Assembly: GCA_907165135.1 (NCBI GenBank)
Contig: OU015566.1
Coordinates: forward strand, 8,230,157-8,294,156
DNA: 64,000 nucleotides
Direction: 5' to 3'
DNA from: Oikopleura dioica
Lineage: Eukaryota; Chordata; Appendicularia; Copelata; Oikopleuridae
In this document: positions 44,875 to 55,563 of the stretch, one piece after another
How positions within the stretch are numbered: the stretch's first letter is position 1
Layout: every line of letters begins with the position of its first letter
Translations under genes and position numbers: made by a program
Notes under the pieces: model-generated
The model's database searches: none
Told to the model about the DNA's origin: nothing
Seen by the model: the letters and a program-made list of their open reading frames with translations, nothing else

Positions 44875-46859
44875 TTATTTCTTCTGAGGTGCACCTCCGC
44901 GTCCACCACGTCGATACTGACCAGAAACGCCTCTTGGACCGCCGCCGTTTACTCGCTGACCGCGATTGTGGCCATCGCCTTCGCCTGAAAATGAAATGGT
45001 TAGGAAATGGGTTGGAATCTGTTGAATCCACCATTAACACGATTTCCACCTTGAAAACTTCTCTGGTATCTCTGACTGTTTTTGTAGCTGTAGTTTCCGC
45101 CAGATGATCCACCGCGGTAGCTTTTCTGAGCAGGGAGTTGTTGCTGCCAGGTGAGGTTGTCTTTTTGGTCCTCAGTTGGTGGGGGCGAGTGCTGGGGCTG
45201 GTACTGTTGAGGGGGCGCTTGCCTCTGCTGTTGTGGGCGCTGGGCAGCGGGGTTTGGTGGTGGCTGAGTGAATTCAGACGCACGGTTCGTGTAATTGCTC
45301 TCTTGACGGGCTGAGGGCTGTTGTTGTTGATGCTGAAGGTTAGCAGGAGCTTGGTGGCTTTGCATCTGATGTTGCTGCTGTTGTTGCTGCTGCTGCTGGA
45401 GTTGATGCTGAGCCTGGAGTTGTTGAGATGAAGAAGACGGAGCGACGGGTTCTGGGGCAGCGGGTTCTTGAGCAAATCCTTGAACGGTGCTATTGTAGTC
45501 GAAGCCAAAAGAAATGCCTTGGGGTGCAGGCTCTTCAGGCTCTTGTTCTTCCACTGGAACATCAGCAGGAGCAAGGAAGTTGAATCCACTCGAAACTTCT
45601 ACAAGGATCTCCTACAAGATTGTGTAGGTTTACCTTGTTGGTTTAAGGTGGATTACCTGAATCTGTTGTTCCTCGCCGTAGACTTCTCGGTTGACAAATT
45701 CAAGGGGGGTTTGAACTTGTGGCATCGGGATGTTCTCAAGCGAGGGTTGCTGAAAGTCAAGGGAATCGAGGGTTGGTGGGTCGCGTTGTTCAGTCTCGTT
45801 GTTTGCCGCCTCGACGACTTCTTCTTTCGAGACCTCGACGTATTCATCATCGATTTGCGATACTTCATCTGCTAGAATTTCAATTAATGAAAAGGAGAAA
45901 GCTTATTTTACCGTTGACAACAACAGGTGAAGACACCTCTGTATCTCCACCGTTTTCGTACGTTTCGTCCTCGGGAAGTTGCTCGTGTCCGTTTTCCTCG
46001 CCATCGACGTTTTCGTCGATCGTCTCGTCAGGAGTAGTTTGGTCGTCGTACTCGGGAACGGGGTTGTACTTTGGTCGGATGGAATCAAGAGTATCTAGTG
46101 AAAGTGATAAGTTTGATGACGAGCTGATGATTTTATACCTCGAACTTGCTTGTAAGTAACAGGACCATCATCAGTCGAGAACACTTCGGCATCGGCTTTG
46201 TCCTCGTCGAAGATATCAACAAGAAGCTTGGCGGTGTCGGCGGAGCAGTCAGCAAGGTGAACTCCAGGACTGGGACTGAAGAGCGTTTGGTCTCGGAGCG
46301 GAGAGACAGATGGCTCCTCATGAGCTTCTGGGAGATGCATCAGCTAAAAAAAATGATTCAAAGGGAGATTTAATGAGACGTTTACCGTCAAGGTTTCGAT
46401 TGCTCGTGCCATCAGGTCCATTTTTTCCTGTTGCTGCTTGATTTGCTCCCGTCGGTTGCGCTTCTTTCGCTCTTTCTTGACTGAATTCTCGAGTCCCGTC
46501 AGGTGCCCCGTGATTTCAGTAGCGAAAGTGAGCATGCCAATTACTTCTCCGTACTTTGCGACTATAAGAATAGCGATAAAAAAGACTCGAGAATGAAATG
46601 ACTTACTAGCTTCGTGCTGATCATTGTTGAGTTTATCACCCTTCGCCAGTTTTGCCTTGTATCCGTCGAGTTTCTCTTTTCGCTTCTCCAAGTTTCGGAT
46701 TTTTCTTTTCACGTGATCCGAGACGTATTTAAACGGATCTGTCATGATCACGTCCATTTCTTGCTCAGTAGCTTTTACTTAAAAGAATAAATTTGATACA
46801 ATGAAAGAGCAGTATTTCTCACCATTATTGCTCTGGCTAGAAGCAGGGCGAACGACCAT
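44875..46859 (-). CDS. CAPRIN1: Caprin homolog, RNA-granule protein
   Basis: Cytoplasmic RNA-binding protein of stress and neuronal granules. The start ATG is at 46859 (MVVRPASSQSNN). The conserved helical HR1 region follows: KRKIRNLEKRKEKLDGYKAK, with KGDKLNNDQHEA, then RRE- and EKMDLM-type helices. After an acidic linker come a motif region (EEQEPEEPAPQGISFGFDYN), a glutamine-rich tract (45340-45420) and a C-terminal RGG-type tail (RRGGRGGAPQKK). These correspond to the family's G3BP/FMRP-binding and RNA-binding layout. At least five short introns are visible, for example 46785-46822. It is convergent with the ankyrin-protein gene. Whether it is orthologous to CAPRIN1 or CAPRIN2 cannot be told here. 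Confidence 0.87.
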
Positions 46860-47211
46860 ATTTCAACTGTTTTTCCTCTTCTCGAAAACCTCTCTAAAAC
46901 AAAGATGATGAGCGAAATCAACAAAAGATCGAAGAAAGAAAAAGGGAACAATGCATGTTCTTGGCAGTGGAGTGTTTGTTATAAGTCGGCAAAGGACACG
47001 TTTCATAACAAGTTTGTGTCGTTATTTCGAAAGTATGAATAAATCTAGAGTACGAGTTTACTCTTTTAGAAATTTTGGAGTTCTAGTTTCAACACGGGTC
47101 ATTTCTAAAAAGGATTATTTCAATTGACTTTTTTTCTTTAGAAAATATAAATTTTGACAACAGAGTAGAAAAATAGCGTAAAAAGGAACAATTGTAATGA
47201 AGTTTGTGTAT
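46860..47211. other. Intergenic between IFT22 and caprin
   Basis: Short AT-rich spacer holding the caprin upstream region and the IFT22 3' end. Nothing else seen. Confidence 0.4.
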
Positions 47212-47823
47212 CTAAGCAGCGATTCGTCGTTCGGCACGGTCCTGGACCTCGGTTTCGACCTTGACACATTTGCGTAAAAACTTGCCGAATTTCGATTTTG
47301 TCGTTTCAATATCGCTCAGGACGTCTAATTGTTGTACGTCAGGGATGACGGTGTTGGTCACTTTAGGGCCGCCTTCTTTGTTTATCTAATTGACAAAAAC
47401 ATAATTAATTTTGGGTAACAAAGGAACTTACCCAGAGTAGGCTCTGTTCAGGCTGGATGTGGCTGCTCTCGACAAAATAATCAACAAATGACTCGATACT
47501 CGTATCTCGTGAGAAGATGATGACGCCACCGCACGAGTGAAGAAATGATGGCCATATCTTTTCTAAAAGAGAATTCAGCTAATCAGAAGTTGAACTCACA
47601 TCCTACCTTGGTCGGGGTCTCCCGAGCAATCCCACAGTTCAACATCGATAGTTGTCTTGCTGTCGACCTCGTGCTCGAATTCAAGCACTCTCAGCGACGC
47701 AGTAGGTCTTCTATGTTCTAGTAGCTGCGCAGGATCCGAAAACTGTCCAGCAATCAAGTTGCAGAAAATCGTCTTGCCGGCATTTCGAGCGCCCAAAACA
47801 CAGATCTTTATTTTCTCGGTCAT
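47212..47823 (-). CDS. IFT22: IFT22/RABL5-like small GTPase
   Basis: Rab-like subunit of the intraflagellar transport B complex, acting in cilia. Three exons with short introns encode about 170 residues. The P-loop reads VLGARNAGKTIFCNL. The switch region has TASLRVLEFEHEV and the G3-like motif LWDCSGDPDQEK, where the usual glutamine after DxxG is displaced as in IFT22. The C-terminus (CVKVETEVQDRAERRIAA) matches the family's charged end and has no prenylation cysteine. Its ATG (47823) is only 41 bp after the AAGAB stop on the same strand, with a TTTAAG acceptor-like site just before it. This suggests a downstream cistron of an operon. Confidence 0.85.
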
Positions 47824-47864
47824 TCTTAAACAGTCAAGGATCAGAGTCGATTTCTAACTCGAAG

Positions 47865-49619
47865 CTACTCGTCGTCTAAGAGCAGGTCGCTTCCTAACAT
47901 GTTCGATATTGCACTAATAACGCGTTCGGCATTGGCACGACGTTGTTCGTCGTTCATCCCTTGACCCGCCGAGCGAGCTTGTTGAACAAGGCCGAGGATT
48001 TCGTTGAAATCGTCCTCGGCTTCAAGCATTTCCAAGAGATCATTTTGGCCACTGAAAGGATCACACAAGTCAGCTAGTTATTTACCAAACTAGGCTCAGG
48101 GGTGACCATTTGGGCATTGGGCATTTGGGCAAATCGGGCAATTTTCGGGCAAAAACGCTTTTGGGCGGGCATTTGGTCGGCTCAACGCCTGAAAATAGGC
48201 TGGGCAACATTGGAAAAGTCGGGCATTTGGGCATTTTCTGGGCAGTTGGGCACCATCGGGCAGTTGGGCAAATGCCCACCGGGGGAAATCATGAACGTGG
48301 GCGTTTTCCTGTCCGCTTATTGGTCGTTAAGCTCAGAAACAAGAAAAAAGATATAAGGAGAAGGTTCTGCAAGGGTGTGTGAAGTGGACCTCTATGGTTA
48401 GCTGTCTACCTTTGACCTCTTGATCCTTCTGTGAAATTATCCCTACCCTTAACAACCAACCCCTTCTTTGCGGAGATGGTTCTGCAAGGGTGTGTGAAGT
48501 GGACCTTCATGGTTAGCTGTCTACCCTTGACCTCCAGATCCTTTTTATCCCTCATTTTTCCAAGTTGTAAATTCCAACCCCATTTTTGAACCTCTTTTTT
48601 TTCGAGACGGTTATGCAAGAGTGTGTGAAGTGGACCTTAATGGTTAGCTGTCTATTCTTGACAACCTGATCGATCTTTTACAAAATTATTTTTTAACCGC
48701 TTTTTAAATATATTTCAAACCTTCCAAATCTTCAACTGTAATAAATTATAGAGAGAAATTTAAAAAATTAAAGTTTTACCAAGCCCGAAATGTCGGGAAA
48801 ATTTTTGCCCGAAAAATTGCCCAATTGCCCGATTGGGCATTCTGGGCACATTGGACTGGTCGGGCATTTGGTCGGCCCGGGTCTTGATTTTTGGTATTGG
48901 GCGGGCAATTGGTCGGCCCGACGATGATTTTTTGCCCAAATGGTCACCCCTGACTAGGCTTACTTATTTTGTCCATTTTGAGAGTCAGGCTCGTTTAAAT
49001 CCGTATCAGAAGACGTTTCAATCGGCCTCCCACTTGCAATGTAAGGATTTCCTGATTTCATAGTCGCCCCGGGCCAGATGGAGCTTTCTAGAGCCTCAAG
49101 AACACGCTCGGGTTCTTCCTCGATATCCACGATCTCGATCTGTTTTTATAGATATTCTTATTTCTCCTTGAAAGAAACAACAGCGTGGCGCTTTGTTTTC
49201 TAATAAATAATCCAATTTCCTGATTTGAAATGGCCCACTCATGCATTTCTTTGGTTGGGTCGACCTTCGTGCAGAACAGGCGAACATCTGACTCTTGGAA
49301 TGACTCGCTTTTGTCGGCGATCTCTTTGGCTTGGGAGAAGGAATTGTAGAAAATAACACCATTAATCGGTAGCTCAGTTGAAGTTAGGGAAGTATCATTT
49401 TTGGACTTTAGAACTTGTACAGAAGCGGAGTAATATTTGGTTTCTGAATAAACAGCGATTCCTATGAGAAAGAAAGAGAAAGAAATTGATACCTAACGAT
49501 AAGGTTGAAGAAGTATTGGTGTTGAGAAGGTTGGCGATTTCACCTTTCTCATCACCGTAAATGACTACTGCAGATGTTGGCGCTTCGATAGCGACCATAT
49601 TTTCACTAAAGCGGATCAT
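47865..49619 (-). CDS. AAGAB: AAGAB, adaptor-binding protein p34
   Basis: Cytosolic chaperone that assembles AP-1/AP-2 adaptor complexes by holding the gamma or alpha subunits. The N-terminal Rab-like pseudo-GTPase part is spread over short exons (SAVVIYGDEKGEIANLL, then SFQESDVRLFCTKVDPTKEM). The C-terminal adaptor-binding helix matches the family well: EDDFNEILGLVQQARSAGQ, then EQRRANAERVISAI, ending near an acidic tail. The last intron carries a hAT-like element (48097-48952). Start at 49619 and stop at 47865. DPM3 ends 29 bp upstream and IFT22 starts 41 bp downstream on the same strand. Confidence 0.85.
48089..48096. repeat. 8-bp target-site duplication, left
   Basis: ACTAGGCT, repeated exactly at 48953-48960. 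Confidence 0.92.
48097..48952. mobile_element. hAT-like MITE in AAGAB intron
   Basis: An 856-bp element with 20-bp perfect terminal inverted repeats (CAGGGGTGACCATTTGGGCA) and an exact 8-bp target duplication. Subterminal regions at both ends are packed with short TTGGGCA/CGGGCA repeats in mirrored orientation, typical of hAT ends. There is no coding capacity. The middle holds three imperfect copies of a roughly 50-bp repeat (near 48364, 48480 and 48612). It lies within an intron, so it may be spliced out harmlessly. Confidence 0.92.
48360..48665 (-). repeat. Three internal repeats of the MITE
   Basis: Copies starting near 48364, 48480 and 48612 share TGCAAGGGTGTGTGAAGTGG and GGTTAGCTGTCTA with a few changes. 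Spacing is 116 and 132 bp. The third copy is the most diverged. Confidence 0.8.
48953..48960. repeat. 8-bp target-site duplication, right
   Basis: ACTAGGCT, matching 48089-48096. Confidence 0.92.
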
Positions 49620-49648
49620 AAAACCCTTCGATTGTCTTGAAATTACCT

Positions 49649-49969
49649 CTAGTCAGTCTTGAGTCCACGTGATTTCAAGTCTGTTCTCGCTTCCTCGATC
49701 TGTTTTTCAGCTCTTCCGCTGCTTCTGGGCAGTCTCGAAAAGTTCTGACTCTTTGAACAAGCGTAGCCAGCACCAAAACAGCTATAGAATCGATTAATTG
49801 GGCCTTACCCTTCATAAATCAGATTACCGATAACACCCACTGCGACAAGTGGGGCGATGAGAATCTGCTCCTGCGTGAGACCAAAATTGGGAAGCTTGCC
49901 GATGAGAACGTTGTACCAGATTATGACGAGGGAAATTCCGGTCAGAAGCCACTCGGCCAATTTGGTCAT
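49649..49969 (-). CDS. DPM3: DPM3, dolichol-phosphate mannose synthase subunit
   Basis: Small ER membrane protein that tethers the DPM1 catalytic subunit. Start ATG 49969 gives MTKLAEWLLTGISLVIIWYN, matching the conserved MTKL-QWL start, with two membrane segments. After a short intron (best read as about 58 nt) come VRTFRDCPEAAEELK and QIEEARTDLKSRGLKTD, both matching the family's cytosolic coiled-coil tail. They lie in different frames, separated by an A-run (T-run at 49703-49707 on the plus strand). One more A would join them. Either the sequence lost a base or this copy is frameshifted. It is first in the DPM3-AAGAB-IFT22 cluster. Confidence 0.85.
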
Positions 49970-50167
49970 CTGAAGTTGAAGAAACTTGAATCGTGTTTTC
50001 AGATATTTTATTTGATAAAACTATAGGAAGAAGCATATTGCACAGAAGTTGATGGTTTTAGGTAACTGTAAATGATGAATAATGCGAAATATATATCTAA
50101 ATGTAAGATCAAATGGAACTCATTTGATGAACTTATTTTACAAGGCAAGAATATCTTTATTTATTAA

Positions 50168-50565
50168 ATATACAAAACTAAAGGGTGTAGAACTAACCCT
50201 GAAAAGGCACCGGCTAGATAACTCTAGAATCAGGGCGGGATAAGGGAAGTCTAGTGTACGGAGACCTAGACGAAGAGTGGATTCGACGGTATTGGGCTAT
50301 TGACAGAAGTATAATTAATCCGATACAGAAGAAAAAGACGCCGTTGGATTTGGACTCGACAAAGTGAGAAGAGGGAGTTGTCTAAGAGACTTCCACGATC
50401 ACCCAGACTGAGGCTTGAGTCTTCCTCTGATCTTCCGATTCTACGAGTTATCACCGTCATAAGGTAAAACTGGTCGGAAGTATCATATTTACGATAACAA
50501 AAAATGACAAAGTCTAGAACTCTAACAAGGAGGCGCTGTTTTTGTGGGCCATTTTGGGTTCTTAT
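50168..50565 (-). pseudogene. Chimeric partial copy of ENTPD gene
   Basis: A 398-bp block joins two pieces of the neighbouring nucleotidase gene that are normally about 1.7 kb apart. 50168-50380 repeats the 3' exon (50566-50778). 50381-50565 repeats a 5' exon (52483-52667). Both matches look identical. The fusion puts the 5' exon (ITRRIGRSEEDSSLSLGD) out of frame with the 3' exon, giving a short aberrant peptide. Consistent with a tandem duplication followed by internal deletion, or with an assembly artefact. Confidence 0.88.
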
Positions 50566-50611
50566 ATATACAAAACTAAAGGGTGTAGAACTAACCCTGA
50601 AAAGGCACCGG

Positions 50612-52706
50612 CTAGATAACTCTAGAATCAGGGCGGGATAAGGGAAGTCTAGTGTACGGAGACCTAGACGAAGAGTGGATTCGACGGTATTGGGCTATTG
50701 ACAGAAGTATAATTAATCCGATACAGAAGAAAAAGACGCCGTTGGATTTGGACTCGACAAAGTGAGAAGAGGGAGTTGAAGCTCCAATTGGCTGCGCGTT
50801 TCTGAAATTATGTTTTGCTTTTTTTGCAAAAAAAAAAGAAGAACAAACCGAAGAGGAAGATAACGAGTGCGATAAATCAAGGCGCCCAATGCCCACTGTA
50901 CTTCTGCACCATCGATTGTTTGAACATTCGTCAGCTTCTTGCCCTCCTCGGGAAAGTTGAGACCTTCGTGTAGCACGAGCTAAAATTACGGAGTATGAAG
51001 TGTTTTTCATAAGATTCTGAAACTACCGAAACCCAAGCAGACTTGAAGCATTGATTCTTGAGTCTATTCGCATCTGCCTTGTACATTCCTTCTTTCCAGT
51101 TCTCCTCTAACTTTTCCCACTCTGTAGCGCAGTATTCACTAGCTTTTGTGTAAATTTGGTTTTGTCCCAAACTCCGGCGATCTTGAGAGTGTCTTCACTT
51201 GTGTAATAGAACTCGGAGAATCCGAAAAATTCGCCGACGGAGGAAAGAGATGGCTGGTACGAGCCAGCAAGGGAGCATGTCTCATCGTCTGCTGGACAAG
51301 ATGATTTTTCAAGGAGAGGCTTGAGGGAGGAATAACAGCTCTGGTAGTCGCCTGTTCCGCTGATGGATCGGTCATGGACGTCTCCAACGAAATTCGCAGG
51401 GAAACAAGGATCTATTCAAAGCTCACTTTCCACAATAAAATGGTCAATTTTTACCAGAAGTACTCTCATCGGAAGCTGGAAGAGTCTCAATATGTCGTCT
51501 CAAAGCTTCATTAGCACCAAATCCCAAGTGGGTTGTAACGAAAAGATCATAATCAAGTCCAGTCGATCCTAAAGACACGTGTGCGATGTTGTCGTGTTTT
51601 TCGATGTTCGCATCTTTTGGAACTTCGAAAGCAATTTGCATTGAACCGCCACCCATATCAATAATTCCAGTAGAAGGGATTTTGTTTCCAAATTTTGTGA
51701 ACTAGACTATTTAAAAACGACATTTCCATTGAGTTCATACCTTCAGTTTGCCTAGAACATAGTTCGCCGCTATCCAAGCATAAATGCCTTCCTCCTTTCC
51801 AGTAATAACTCCGACATTCTGCTCCGCAAAGACAAAACTCGTCATAGACGGAACAGATGTTCTCAGCTTATTGAGAATTGCATCCTGAGCTTCTTGAGGA
51901 ATCATTCTCATTCCAGCAGTGGCTAACATGTACAATACAGTTTCATGATGTTGTTCCTTGGGTATATGGGCAGAAGCAAGGTCGATTAATGGACGTAGAT
52001 AATCTTTCTTTTGGTTTTTATTGTTGCAATTTGACAGGAAACATCTGAATCAAGTAACCATTCCTTCAAGGTCTTCAGGATTGTCAGCAAAGGAGCTGAG
52101 ACCAGGTTCGACTTTCTTTTGAACAGCGTTTCCGTTTTCATCTTATCAAATTGAAGCGAATTCAAATTAAAGCAGACTACCTTTGAGAGGCTCAATTTCG
52201 AGCAGTTCTTTTTCAGAGCTTGCTCTAGGCCATGTGTACACAAACACACGTGTTCCACTCGAGCCGCAGTCCATAACCACACCATAGTCATTAACGATTT
52301 GATTGTTTACTTCACTATCTGCTGATGAAAGAACGCGACCTGACCAACCATAGTGCGCGTTTTGAAGGTATCCGACGAACAGAAGACCGGAAACGATGAC
52401 CAGAATTAACAAGACTGTATTCGAGTTCTTTATCCGTTGTTGTAAGCTTTGGGTGTTCTTGAAAGTTTTGATCAAATAATTATCTAAGAGACTTCCACGA
52501 TCACCCAGACTGAGGCTTGAGTCTTCCTCTGATCTTCCGATTCTACGAGTTATCACCGTCATAAGGTAAAACTGGTCGGAAGTATCATATTTACGATAAC
52601 AAAAAATGACAAAGTCTAGAACTCTAACAAGGAGGCGCTGTTTTTGTGGGCCATTTTGGGTTCTTATGTGCCACGCAGCGGGGCAGCTGATATCGTTAAG
52701 ATTCAT
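50612..52706 (-). CDS. ENTPD4: ENTPD4/7-type nucleoside diphosphatase
   Basis: Golgi or endolysosomal membrane enzyme hydrolysing nucleoside tri- and diphosphates, for example UDP from glycosylation. The N-terminus (ATG 52706) has a cytoplasmic part and a membrane segment (VLLILVIVSGLLFVGYL). Apyrase regions are visible: VVMDCGSSGTRVFVYTWP (ACR1), YMLATAGMRMIPQEAQ (ACR2), GKEEGIYAWIAANYVLG (ACR3), and DMGGGSMQIAFEV (ACR4). The C-terminal part has EVQWALGALIYRTRYLPLR, typical of ENTPD4/7, then a second membrane segment (GVFFFCIGLIILLSI) and a short tail. Introns are short. The stop at 50612 lies next to a chimeric partial duplicate. Confidence 0.9.
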
Positions 52707-53034
52707 CAGACAAGAGAAGTGTCATCTCAACATTCTATAATTTTCCCATTTCACAACTTCGTCGACGGCATCATAAACTTCCTGCAATTTTCTGCAACAC
52801 GAGAAAAGAAACAAAGGATAATTATCAACTGCGAGATAAGACGAGAACAAAGTCCTTCAATAACATAAAGTTTATTTTTAGACCGCACACTCCCGCCGAC
52901 TGTTGGGGGAGCGCGTGGCCAGAGGAAAAAGGAGCGAAAGGAATTGTTGAACAGGGTGAAAGCAATTTCCTAAGGACATGGGTTGTTGGTTGGCTAGTTC
53001 GAAAGGAGAAATTGCGGTATCGAAGCAAGCCCCA

Positions 53035-53673
53035 TTACATCGTCAGTTCCATGATCGCGTTCACGATGTCGTTGTCGTTCGATTTCAAAGCCTAATTTGT
53101 CGTTTTCAAAAACGCTCGAAAAAAGAGGATGAGTTACCTTCGCTGCTTTCGCCTTGGTGACGCCGGCCTGCTGCATGACGAGCTCGATGTCCTTGTCCTC
53201 GAGGCCTTCGGTGTCGACGTCTTCGTCGTTCTCGGCTTCCTCAGCCTCGTCCTCGATCTTGGGGAGCTGCTCCTTTGGTGCAGCCTGATCTTGCTTGAAC
53301 TTGTTGACGGCCTCGGATCGGGCTCGGGAGAGGAAATCGTCGGTTTCGACTTCGCCAAAGACGATGTAAGTGTCGGAGTTGGCGACCTAGAAGGATTTCA
53401 TGAGATCATGTAAGAAATCGGGGATTATTTTACCTGGTAGACTTCACCACCTTCGATTCGGAAGTTACCCTTCTTGGAGTTTCGCATAACAACTCGCTGG
53501 ATACCGGCGACCTTTCGGAGGTTGAGCTTGGCCATGGCTTTCATGACCTTCTTCTGGGCGCGGGATCGCTTGGCCTCACCTTGCTCCTCAGCGGGGGCGT
53601 TGGCCTCGACCTCGGGGATCTCCTCGATGACGGGCTCGGTGGCGGCGGCAGCGGCGGCTTCAGTTTCAGTCAT
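53035..53673 (-). CDS. NACA: Nascent polypeptide-associated complex alpha
   Basis: Ribosome-bound chaperone subunit that shields nascent chains and limits mis-targeting to the ER. Three exons. The start MTETEAAAAAATEPVIEEIP is acidic as usual. The NAC domain reads MAKLNLRKVAGIQRVVMRNS and NFRIEGGEVYQVANSDTYIVFGE across an intron. The C-terminal UBA domain (DIELVMQQAGVTKAKAAKAL, ending NDNDIVNAIMELTM) is complete. Length (about 190 residues) matches the short metazoan isoform. It lies about 270 bp downstream of TMEM14 on the same strand. Confidence 0.96.
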
Positions 53674-53944
53674 TTTGGCAACGGGTCTAAAGTCCGGACT
53701 GGGTAAGAAGTTAGACGAGAAATTTTGAAAGAGTTTGTCATGGTTGTGTTTCGAGCGAGAAGAGGAAAGGTCAGTAGAAAGAACACAAACCAGGAAAAAT
53801 GAAATTTGATCAACACTTGACCAAATCACTGTTTTGACGAACAGAAATTACAGAAAATAGACGCTTCTAAAAGCTCGCAGCTTGAAGAGAAGAAAATATG
53901 ATTTCAAGAGAAAAAGGAAAATGACGGGAAAATTGGAAATATGA

Positions 53945-54295
53945 TTAGAATGCTCGTTTGAAATTCAAGTAGAGAACGCATGCGGACACTAGTGAGACGA
54001 GACCGGCATGCATGAATTTGAATGTTTTGATGTAGTAGTAGCCCATGTAGAGAAACATTGAGAATGCTAGGAGGCCGCACAGCTTATTTGCTCTAGAAAA
54101 CTTGTTAGGTCGATTATTGGGGGAAAGCAACCACCTTTTAGGATAAGAGTTCTCCATTCCCGCGGCAGTGAATCCAACAATAGTGAGTGCAATAGCGGCA
54201 AAGAGGGGCGGAAGACTCCTTTTCTTGAAAAAGCCGATGAGGGCGCCCATGACTAGGAAGGTAGAATACGCCTGGATGATCGTAGCGACTGGCAT
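53945..54295 (-). CDS. TMEM14: TMEM14-family membrane protein
   Basis: Small protein with four hydrophobic segments. TMEM14C-like members act in mitochondrial porphyrin transport and others are less defined. Recognisable stretches: FLVMGALIGFFKKRSLPPLF, FTAAGMENSYPKR, then after a 43-nt intron ANKLCGLLAFSMFLYMGYYY and TFKFMHAGLVSLVSA, matching the family's GKFMPAGL motif. The intron can also be read through without a stop, which would add 14 residues, so retention would not truncate it. About 102 residues when spliced, a typical size. The start at 54295 precedes MPVATIIQAYS. Confidence 0.88.
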   Translation of the reverse strand: MPVATIIQAYSTFLVMGALIGFFKKRSLPPLFAAIALTIVGFTAAGMENSYPKRWLLSPNNRPNKFSRANKLCGLLAFSMFLYMGYYYIKTFKFMHAGLVSLVSACVLYLNFKRAF

Positions 54296-54503
54296 TGTGT
54301 CTGAAAAAGAAGGAAGGTGAATGAAAAGTAATTGAATTTGAAGTCACATCAGAAATTGAAGAAGTTTAGGTAAAGATAAGGAAAACTGAAGAGAAAGAGG
54401 AGAAAAGGTATGAACAGGTAAAATTTGAAGGCAACGAGTAGTCGTGGGTTTGAAACGGAAATATCTTCAAGGCAGTTACTGTGTCTCGTTCAATCTCTCA
54501 GGT

Positions 54504-55499
54504 CTCAGCCATCGGGCTGCGAATTGAGACGATCAAGGCGTTGAGTGAGTTCTGCAGCCAACTAAATTTTCGCGTTACGAAGGTTGTTACGTAACAGGCT
54601 ATCGTAAACAAAGGGGAGATTCGTTATTACCTGCTGGCGGTTTTTGATTCGTTCGTTAATTGGCGTCTGCGTGCGTAAAACGGACACGATTGCGCGCGTC
54701 TTGTCAAAGTACACATCGTTAAGACTGTTGCGGATCTAAATTGGGCCGTTAATTAGCGTTGATTCAAGATGGCCGACCTTGTTTTCGATGTCTTCGACCA
54801 TCTTGCCAATCTCAAGAATGTGCTCTGGGATCTTTGTGCCAGTGACGTGCTTCTCCGTCTGTCTCTGTAGCGATCCTCCGAGACTCAGCAAGCCGCTGCT
54901 ATCAGATTTAGTCTGCAGCCAGAGCATCACAGTTGTCGTCAATCGGTAGTGAAAACCATCGGTCTTCTCGATCACCTCAAAGATATGGATTGAGTCCCAT
55001 GATCCGGGAATATTTTGGCTTCCATCTCCGGCCTTTTTGAAGAGAATAGCTCCAGCAAAGCCGGATTCTGCCGCTATTTCCCAAAGATAGACGGATGAAA
55101 TACCGCCGTCGTAGTAGAGCTCGCGGTACTGATTGAAAACGTCGTTGAACTCGATTTCTATCTTCCTGAAAAGACAGATACAAACACGAACAATCTACTT
55201 CACTACTACCTCAACAACTCTGATATCTGTAGCCCGTCTGGAATCGCAGGAAAGTACTTATCACTCCACGGTGAGCGATAAGAATCCCCATCGCGGTTGT
55301 AGTCACACAAGAGAAAATCCCTGCCAACTTCTTCATCCCTCATTAGCCTGAGCGGCTGATCTACGCGTTCGAGTAGATCCTCCGTCAAATCTGGGGCAAG
55401 ATCGATCATATTCGACAAGTTGCGCTCGACCATATCCGGAGGAAGGCGGCGGTGGAGGTCGAGAGCGGACTCGAGCCGCACGCGAGGGTTTTTCGACAT
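54504..55499 (-). CDS. CAPZB: F-actin capping protein, beta subunit
   Basis: With CapZ alpha it caps actin barbed ends. Family landmarks: [80 protein letters not shown] and [13 protein letters not shown], then [18 protein letters not shown] and a final exon ending [18 protein letters not shown]. Exons are separated by short introns. The N-terminus [15 protein letters not shown] lacks a few residues relative to some orthologs. The ATG is 64 bp after the RPL31 stop on the same strand, suggesting co-transcription. Confidence 0.95.
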
Positions 55500-55563
55500 T
55501 CTAGAATTGATGCAAATAAAGAGACAGTAACACGAGTGGATATAGACCGAAAGAGCCTTCCAT

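Noticed and set aside
45000-45589. Two overlapping long minus-strand frames in the caprin region
   Set aside because: Only the frame containing the Gln-rich tract and the RGG tail continues the caprin homology. The Ser/Asn/Leu-rich one is its shadow.
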